The notes under the pieces: model-generated
Told to the model about the DNA's origin: nothing
What the model saw: the letters and a program-made list of their open reading frames with translations, nothing else
Databases searched by the model: none
Source of the DNA: Acheta domesticus
Lineage: Eukaryota > Arthropoda > Insecta > Orthoptera > Gryllidae
Direction: 5' to 3'
Length of the DNA stretch: 64,000 nt
Assembly: GCA_031308135.1 (NCBI GenBank)
Contig: JAHLJT010000631.1
Span: 149,727,425-149,791,424, forward strand
Shown here: positions 57,086 through 64,000 of the stretch, piece after piece
Numbering within the stretch: position 1 is the stretch's first letter
Layout of the letters: each line of letters starts with the position of its first letter
Made by a program: the position numbers and the translations under genes

Positions 57086-57090
57086 TTCTC

Positions 57091-57774
57091 TTTTGGGAGA
57101 GGTCAAGTTAAGACTCAAGCGCATTTTATCGGAAAGGGGGGAGGGTAAAGAATGTAATAACATATATTTGACGTAGTATTTTATACGTATATCAGATTGA
57201 CTTCATTGCACTATAAATATATTAGAAATTCAATATACCAATAATCACATCATTTATCACATATCAGGTTACTATTGTTACGATCCTCATCGTATCCCCT
57301 GGGGTGAGGCGGGGGTAACTTTTGAATTTTAAATTGCAACCCCTAATTTTTGTTGCAGATTTGGATTCTCCAAACTATGTTTATTTATGTCAATTTTATT
57401 TGATACATTTAATATATGCAAATTTGTAAAGTTATCAACAATAACTTCCAAGTTAGCAAAAATAATTTTCATTTGATGCAATATGAAACAATTTGTCAAG
57501 AAACGAATTCATATGAGAGAATTATGTAAGAGTGTGTAAAAAAAAGGAAAAAAATATTTTTATTAAATAATTGTAATTAATAAAAACATGCATGTAATAA
57601 ATACACTGAATTTTACTTTTATTTTCTCTCACAATCATTTTTCCTTTTTACATTTTTTGTATTAATAAATTTGCACAACATTTGAATCTCCATAAATGGT
57701 GGTTATTCTGCAACAATGTTGTTAACTTCATTATAATTTTGAAGACAATCACACAAAGACATTCAAACAATATT
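57091..57774. other. AT-rich DNA, nothing recognised
   Basis: Apart from CCCCTGGGGTGAGGCGGGGG near 57297 this is plain AT-rich sequence without ORFs, repeats or RNA features that I can identify. Confidence 0.45.
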
Positions 57775-58090
57775 TAGTCACTAGCGTTGTTCACAGACAG
57801 ACGGACGGACGGACTGACGGACGGACTGACGGACGGACGGACTGACGGACTGACGGACGGACTGACGGACGGACAGACGGACGGACAGACGTTTTGCTTT
57901 CAATTGGATTTTCGGTAACAAGGATCCACAAAACAGGGATTCTGGCTGCACCACGAGTTAGGAGATTTTTCCCCCTTAATTTAGCAACTGGATTTATTCA
58001 ATTTTTCGTTGCCTGGTCCCTGTAGTAAGAATTTTGCTGCCGAAGATCCGCCGTTTTTTTTGCGCAGCATTACATAACTTTCCCTGTACC
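57775..58090 (+). repeat. R1 repeat, partial copy i
   Basis: It starts GTTGTTCACAGACAGACGG and has an expanded microsatellite of GACGGACG, GACTGACG and similar units (57795-57890). Then come TTTCAATTGGATTTTCGGTA and the end TTACATAACTTTCCCTGTAC. Only the right part of R1 is present. Confidence 0.7.
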
Positions 58091-59105
58091 ATTGTGGCGT
58101 TGTAGAAACGTTTCCAACCGAGCGGCATACCTGAGCCGGAAGCTGTAGTGAAAGGGCGCACCTGAGTTAAAAATAAAGGGGTGACCGACAGGATGTGACG
58201 GCTCCAGGAAACATCCCACGCAAACAAAGAGTTGAGAAAGGTTAGTGGTGAGCAATGATATATATATAAATACCACTAGATGGCTGACTCCGCATCTTTC
58301 CCAATAGGCGGAGGTGAGGCCGTACAGGGAGCCATGTTGCACGGCAAAAGCTTCGAATGTCAAATGCAGCCCATGACAGTTCGGTAAATGTTTACGAGAG
58401 TAACACGTATACATTGTATTTATTAACATGATTCTCTTCCATCATAAGAAAGTAAAGCTGTAGGCAACAATAAATTGTCGAAATATATTTTATAATTTAC
58501 ATAAAACTACGAACAGCATTGACATAGTGTTACCGGAGACTTGAAAAAATGAGAACTTGTTTTTTACGATAACTTACGGGTACAAACATCTTATACTACT
58601 TCAGAAGAGATCAATTTATATGTTAATACTGCGCGTGACAGTAAATTATTATTACTACGGCAGCTTTATTATTAAGGATTCTTTCTCTGTTTCAATATTC
58701 CGTTTTCAAATATAAGAATAAGACGTACTTATTGTTGATGTGATTAGAAAAACTGCGTTTCACTCCAAATATCCCTTTTTTCTCTTTAAATGGATTGTTG
58801 TAAATAACTGCTGGATTTGGGAGGTGCCGGAGAGATTTAAAATGAAAACACGTAGAGAAATATAGTACAATATATACTTTGTATGGGCAGACATTTTTAT
58901 TTGCATATGAATACTAAACTTTTTACAGGAACAAACATTTCAATGATACCTTTCACCATTGAAAGAAAATATTCAAATAATAAATCATGTTTCTTTTAAT
59001 TTTACATAACAGGAAATAGAACAAAACATACGTTTAGAGAATAAATGAATAGATTAAAATACATGTTCAACACATGAACACTTAAGACTAAGATTCCACT
59101 ACACG
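58091..59105. other. Unassigned stretch
   Basis: 58091-58440 is moderately GC-rich and open on the minus strand (58070-58429), but the frame is not recognised. The rest is AT-rich without features. Confidence 0.35.
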
Positions 59106-60134
59106 ATATTGTTGTGAAACCCACCTTATAGTGGTAAAACATGAATAAAAGAAAAGCAAAAATTATTGATTTCCTGGGCCAATTTTGAAAGTAACAATAA
59201 CATTAAGTAAAGATCAAAATGAAAACATTTAAAAATCAAAACAAAAAATGTTTCACTAATCACTCAAGAGAAAACTCACTACTACACACGGCTTTCGGCA
59301 ATAAGGACAAGGTTTTTGCCATGCAAAATGGCGCCTTGGGTGGCCTCACCGCCAAGGCGACAGTCATCCATCTAGGAGTATATGTGCTGTGTGCGCGCCG
59401 ACTACTTAAACGGCGCGCGCTAGCAGAACTCAAAGACTCGGTCAAGAGGGCGCAGCACAAACGCGCTGCGCACTGACCATAACGTAAACTCGATTTCCCA
59501 TTGGCCCACCGGGGTATAAAAGCCCGGTGGACAACGGGTCAGTCGAAGTCAGCTACCAGTCGTCTACCTGCCAGCTACGAATCTGCAACGCGTCTGCCAG
59601 AGACCAACGGAGGGCCAGCCCACGCATCCGCCAGCACGAGCCTAACGACCGAGTCAACCGACTCGTCACGCCGAGGCAACAGCGATCTACAACGCCACTG
59701 CCTCGCCGCTCCGGGCGCCGGCTCCGCCGCCGCCACGACGCTCTGCCAGCAACGCGGCCACCCCCGGCCTCACTACTGCCGAGCGGACGGCCCCGCTGCC
59801 GTCGCCACTTTCGGCTAGCGACGTTTCCGCCTGGCATCGCCCGGGTGGTGCTAAGGCCTCACGCTGTCGCGGGTTCTACCTGGCCCCCGCGCTCCAGCCT
59901 CTCGGCACCTGGGCGACGGCTCCGCCGCCGCCACGACTCTCAACCGGCGACGCTACCTGCTCGCCGCGGCCGTTGTCACGGCCCCCACAATACAACTCGC
60001 CACGGCCGTCGGCCGTAAAACAGCCTTCGGGTCACCCAGCTCGCCTACCGGCGACCATTTGTATATTTATGTTGTGAAAAATAAATGTTGTGAGAAACGG
60101 AGTTTTTCTTCTGATTGCAAAGACACAACAATAT
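59106..60134 (+). mobile_element. Solo LTR 1 (1021 bp) with ATAT duplications
   Basis: The LTR starts TGTTGTG at 59110 and ends CACAACA at 60130, a perfect 7-bp inverted terminus with TG...CA ends, between ATAT at 59106-59109 and 60131-60134. It has a promoter (TATAAA at 59515, TCAGT start site about 25 bases on) and AATAAA at 60080. About 59540-60050 is strongly GC-rich with repeated CTCCGCCGCCGCCACGAC, and its open frames are not recognised as proteins. A matching second LTR is not present in the window. Confidence 0.8.
59515..59543 (+). promoter_or_regulatory. Pol II core promoter in solo LTR 1
   Basis: TATAAAAG at 59515-59522 is followed at the normal distance by TCAGTC (59539-59544), the arthropod initiator consensus. 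Confidence 0.65.
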
Positions 60135-60162
60135 GTATACATCATTGGTGGTGAGTCTGGGA

Positions 60163-60613
60163 CTATTGTGCAAGACCCCTGGAATTGGCTAGCCATCGAG
60201 CCTGGGGACGCCGACGGCATGACGCCGGGTGGGGGAGACGGGGGTGTATATAAGGCGCTCGCGGAGATTCATATAGATACGTAGAGCTTGGTGTTAGCCG
60301 AGAGGCTGGATGGGATCACCAGTGCACTCCAGAACGTGGTTTTCGGAGCGGAGACCAGTTTTTGGCGCCAGGCCATATAGGTATGTGTATACCGGAGACT
60401 TAACGCATCATGCGTTGTACCTGCTTTCGAGCAGTGGCACTGGGCTGTAGGGTCTAGAGACAGTCGCGCGGTTTTCGCGGCTAAGGGGAAGAAAAAGGTT
60501 GCCGGGGTTTAAATAGTAATTGTAAAATTTTTTAATTGTTAAGTTCTTGTAAATAAATCTAAATATTGTTATCTTGAACGTAGTGTCAGTGTCACTCCAG
60601 TACGTCACACTAT
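60163..60613 (+). mobile_element. Solo LTR 2 (443 bp) with CTAT duplications
   Basis: The LTR runs from TGTGCAAG at 60167 to GTCACA at 60609 (TGTG...CACA), flanked by CTAT at 60163-60166 and 60610-60613. TATATAA at 60247 and AATAAA at 60552 give a promoter and a poly(A) signal on the plus strand. It lies only 32 bp after solo LTR 1, and an R1 copy begins at its right flank. Confidence 0.8.
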
Positions 60614-61615
60614 ACGTACGTACGTACTATGCTTTCCCATATTAGTTTTCTATTTCCTTGGGTCTTCTCTAGCTATTTGGAATTGCCACATACTCCTTCT
60701 TGCCAGCTGCCATCTATCACCTCCAAAAGTACAATTTTTTGTCATTTTTTTAATTTTTCGGTTTCCTATTAGTAGAACGGAAATATTAATTTTAGAATAT
60801 TACAGAACACAAAAACCTGCCTTAAATGTCAATTTTCTTTTAAAAATTATGTGCCATTTTAAAGAAAATTGCGTTCTAGCGCTACTAAAAATGCGAAATT
60901 TGAAGCTCATTTCAAAATTTGAGTTTTCAAAATACTTTATTTTAAATTATTTGAAGCACTTACACTCACAAATATAATAATCTTTACAAATTTCTGTTAA
61001 TGTACATATTAAAGATGTGAGAGATCTTTCATGACATCTATGTAATTTTTGAAAAAACAAAAAATAACTGAAAATAAACTTCACGTCGTATTAAAGAGTG
61101 TAATTAACAGTATCTGTTTCAAACGTTTGAAAAATATTTGCGGCCATACTTGAGAAAATGCTGTTTAAGAATTTCTTAAAATGTGGAATTTTAAGCTACT
61201 TTTCACAGAAAACGGTTGTGTTTTCGAGAAACTTTACTTGACATTATTTAAAGCACATGTACTCGTAAATATAATAATGTGAACAATTCGCCGCTAGGGT
61301 AAATATTAACGACGTGAGAGACACGTCAAAAAAATTACATTTTTGCAATTTTTGAAAAAATCAACCTATGGAGCAATATGGCTTTTATGTCATCTGATAG
61401 AGTACATTTACCACTATCCCTACCAAAAATATAAAGAAAAAATTGTGGAGTGTAAGAAAATGACAAAAAATTTACTTTTGGCGATGATAGATGACAGCTG
61501 GCAAGAAAGAGTTTGTGGCAATTCCGAATAGCTAGCGAACACCCAAGGAAATAGAAAACTAATACGGGAAAGTCTATGCCATTCTGTAGCACCACTATTT
61601 TCTATTTTCCATTCC
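60614..61615. repeat. R1-related fold-back copy j with long TIRs
   Basis: The left part (about 60640-60770: TATTAGTTTTCTATTTCCTT, CTTGCCAGCTGCCATCTATC) recurs inverted at about 61475-61590 (GATAGATGACAGCTGGCAAG, AGGAAATAGAAAACTAATAC), giving TIRs of roughly 115-125 bp. The centre holds R1 modules. It ends GCCATTCTGTAGCACCACT at about 61605. Confidence 0.7.
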
Positions 61616-62425
61616 AAGAAGAAAACAAAAGGGAAGTTAATCAACATAATGTAAGAGCCGAGACGTTGTTTAGTACTAATTGTAAAGACAGCAGATCATC
61701 TGCAGATGGTTGACAAGTATTTTAAAAGCTGGAAAAGTGTTCCATATCTTCACGAAAGGTCCATCTTTGAGGAATTTTTTACTTACGTCCATAAACTAAT
61801 AATGATAAATATAGAGGATTAAGCACCTAACGTTTGCCAATTGTGAAACTCTAGGCTAAATATCACCCACAACCACCGGACCTTTTGAAAGTGTCAATAG
61901 CAGGTCTACGTTTTTATATTGGTACCTTTGCCCACAAAACTCAAGGAGCCTTGAAGGTGCCTCTAACGTTTGTTACCGAAGTGACCAGACTATTTGAAAA
62001 ATTGGGAATTTGTGGTTATGTGTAGAGATTTTCATATTTTAATTACTTTATAAAAAACTCAAGTATTTGTCAATGTAAATTGTAGCTTTATATTATGTTC
62101 GTTTTAAAAGTCATTTAATTAAATAAAACAAAAATCTTTAATTATAGTATATTAATTTGGTTCCAATTCTTTACAGAATCATTGCCTTTACAGGGTCACC
62201 TTTTTTGCCCAATTGATCGTAAAGATGAAGGACTTACGTACTACATATTATTCGTATATGAGCCATTCCACGTCAAATCGCACAAGAGTTGTCATGACTT
62301 TTTTTTAAAATGTACGATATTTTTTTTCTTAAATCTGGACATCAAAAAAAGAGACACGTATTTTTTTATTTGCCTGAAAATTGATTATTTGCGTAGTCAC
62401 GCCTATATTAGTTAGATAGTTAGAT
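61616..62425. other. Unassigned AT-rich DNA
   Basis: Only short AT-rich open frames; no features recognised. The 5'-truncated retrotransposon that follows starts near 62425. Confidence 0.4.
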
Positions 62426-62428
62426 ATT

Positions 62429-64000
62429 TTGTGTAAAGAATACAAAGGATCGGTAGTTGCTGTCTATCACTCTCCAAATGCTTCTGATAGCGAATTTATT
62501 GACTATATTACAAACAAAGTGGAAGAAATATTAACAATTAATAATTGCATAATAATAGGGGATTTTAATATAAATGTACTGAGAGAAAGTTACGTAAAGA
62601 AGAAGTTAGTAAATAGTTTTAAAGCATTGGGACTAAACCAATTGGTTAAAGAGCCAACAAGAGTGGATAGTAATAGTCAGGATCTAGTATTCTCAAATGT
62701 AAACATACATGTAGAAGTACAAGAGACACCAAAAATTACCGACCATGCTTGGGTAATAGTTAAGTCGGATGTAAAAGATATAGGTACAAATCGAAGAGAA
62801 AGGATTAAAATACGTAAAAGAGACTATAGAAATTTTAAAGATGATCAATTTAGAGAAATAATAGAATGTAATATTAGACAATTAAAACATGACAATGAAG
62901 ACGAGTTAAGCGAGGAATTTGTAAAAGCAGTCGTAAAAGCCTTAGATAAGGTGGCACCATTTAAAACGCTGAAGGTGCATACAGAATGGAATGAAAGAAA
63001 ATGGTATTGCGAAGAAATAAAAATGTTGTGCAACAAGAGAGATGATGTATACAAAACAGCTAAAATAACGAAAGAACCAGACAAGTGGGAAGAGTACAAG
63101 AAGTTAAGAAATAATGTAGTTAAACTAATTAAGAAAAAGAAAGTAGAATATTATAATAATACTATTGAAGAACACAAAAATAATAGTAAAGAATTATGGA
63201 AGGTAATTAAGAAATTAATTGGAGGTAAAAACTGTGATTTAATGACTACAGATATTGTATTTGATGAAAGTAGTAAAGAAAATATAGCAAACAAATTCAA
63301 TAACTATTTCGTAAGAAGCATTAATATTTTAGTACAAAATTCTGATGCAGGGAATCAGAATATTTACAAGCAAAATGAAAAATGGTGTGACAGTGGATTT
63401 AATAAATTTAAATTGATCAGAAAGGAAGAATTGCGTAAAATTATCTTTGGGCTAACAAACAAAAAAGGAACCGACGAGGGTATTACAACAAAAATGATAA
63501 AAGAAAATTATGAAATATTAGAAGCTGTATTTTTGAAAATAATAAATAATTCATTAGAAAAAGGGATCTTTCCTGAATCATGGAAAACTTCCACCGTAAT
63601 ACCAATTCCAAAAGTGACAAACACAAAGAGAGCAGCTGAATTTAGGCCAATAAATAAACTACCCACGTATGAAGAAATATTAGAAGAAATAGTAAAGAAG
63701 CAATTAAATGAATTTATTGAAACAAACAAAATTATAAGAAATGAACAATCAGGATTCAGAGAAAAACAATCCTGTGAAAACCGCGATACAAGCAGTCTTA
63801 GACGAATGGAAAATTAATATTGATACAGGAAAGAAAGTAGGAATTATCTTCTTGGATCTAAAGAGGGCATTCGAAACGGTTGACAGGTCAATGCTGATTG
63901 AGAAAATGTACAAATACGGTATCAAAGGTGACGTTCAAAAGTGGTTTATTTCGTATCTTGTAAATAGAAAGCAAAAAGTAAAATATAATAACATAATGTC
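62429..64000 (+). pseudogene. Non-LTR retrotransposon ORF2, 5' truncated, runs off the window
   Basis: The frame 62429-63817 begins inside an APE-type endonuclease (VVAVYHSPNASDSEFIDYI, CIIIGDFNINV, ITDHAWVIV). A Lys-rich linker follows, then RT blocks FPESWKTSTVIPIPKV (about 63565), EFRPINKLPTYEEILEEIVK and NEQSGFREKQSCE (about 63740). There the frame changes and continues beside it with IQAVLDEWKI, GIIFLDLKRAFETVDRSMLI and VQKWFISYLVNRKQKVKY to the window end. One single-base frameshift near 63775 is the only visible break, so this copy is younger than most others here. The start codon given is simply the first ATG after truncation. Confidence 0.85.

Larger units (their letters stand above)
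53936..57090 (+). mobile_element. Two-ORF non-LTR retrotransposon, degenerate and 3' truncated
   Basis: A GC-rich possible 5' UTR (53936-54410) precedes ORF1 and then ORF2 on the plus strand. The endonuclease region expected at the start of ORF2 is missing between about 55085 and 55490, and the 3' part after the RT palm is cut at about 57090. ORF1 has a coiled/RRM-type core and ORF2 a Jockey/CR1-style RT. Confidence 0.75.

Noticed and set aside
59501..60018. GC-rich open frames (105 and 163 codons) that look like an Arg/Pro-rich protein
   Set aside because: They lie inside a solo LTR downstream of its promoter and shift with GCC-type repeats. No motif supports a protein.

Overview
The window looks like repeat-dense nuclear DNA from an arthropod, most likely an insect. 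The signs are a degenerate TTAGG-type telomere array (about 49.8-50.06 kb, written as AACCT on this strand), an errantivirus (an LTR element with env, a group known from insects), an R4/Dong-clade element sitting in a TAA microsatellite, and AT-rich DNA crowded with reverse-transcriptase fragments. I recognise no confident host gene; one weak pair of candidate exons lies at 5.27-5.58 kb. The species cannot be named from this sequence.

Layout. 0-9 kb: a copia RT relic on the minus strand, then copies of an unclassified AT-rich interspersed repeat (called R1 here) with GGAC/GACG microsatellites and palindromic ends, plus SINE-like units. 10-12 kb: a 96-bp inverted repeat and unassigned sequence. 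12.8-14.3 kb: a 5'-truncated R4/Dong-type retrotransposon between two (TAA)n tracts. 15.9-19.4 kb: the longest R1 copy, an RTE-like RT fragment, and a decayed non-LTR RT interrupted by a small palindromic element that has its own target-site duplication (TSD). 19.7-21.2 kb: the first copy of a satellite-carrying hAT-like element with ACCGGT-rich ends. 21.8-22.4 kb: a fragment of an uncharacterised arthropod protein family. 23.3-24.1 kb: a precisely bounded hAT-type MITE. 24.5-25.9 kb: Penelope-like remnants. 26.7-32.7 kb: a full-length minus-strand I-clade retrotransposon with a 12-bp TSD, itself hit by a 312-bp LTR-like insertion. 32.9-35.0 kb: R1 and another RTE-like fragment. 36.37-46.26 kb: the second satellite-carrying hAT-like element, with intact ends and an 8-bp TSD; a 7-kb errantivirus with near-identical LTRs has inserted into its satellite. 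46.46-48.34 kb: a TIR transposon with TA duplications that carries the same uncharacterised protein family. 49.8-50.6 kb: telomere-like array abutting an RT fragment. 50.7-53.9 kb: R1 copies. 53.9-57.1 kb: a two-ORF non-LTR element. 59.1-60.6 kb: two solo LTRs in tandem, each with TATA box, poly(A) signal and 4-bp TSD. 62.4-64 kb: another non-LTR ORF2 running off the window.

The genes do not form a pathway. The window records successive, often nested insertions, and the nesting gives relative ages: the errantivirus is younger than its hAT-like host, the LTR-like insert is younger than the I element, and the palindromic element is younger than the RT relic it splits. Most ORFs are broken by frameshifts or stops. 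The clearest recent arrival is the errantivirus (about five differences between 625-bp LTRs), although it lacks the integrase core and has a broken env.
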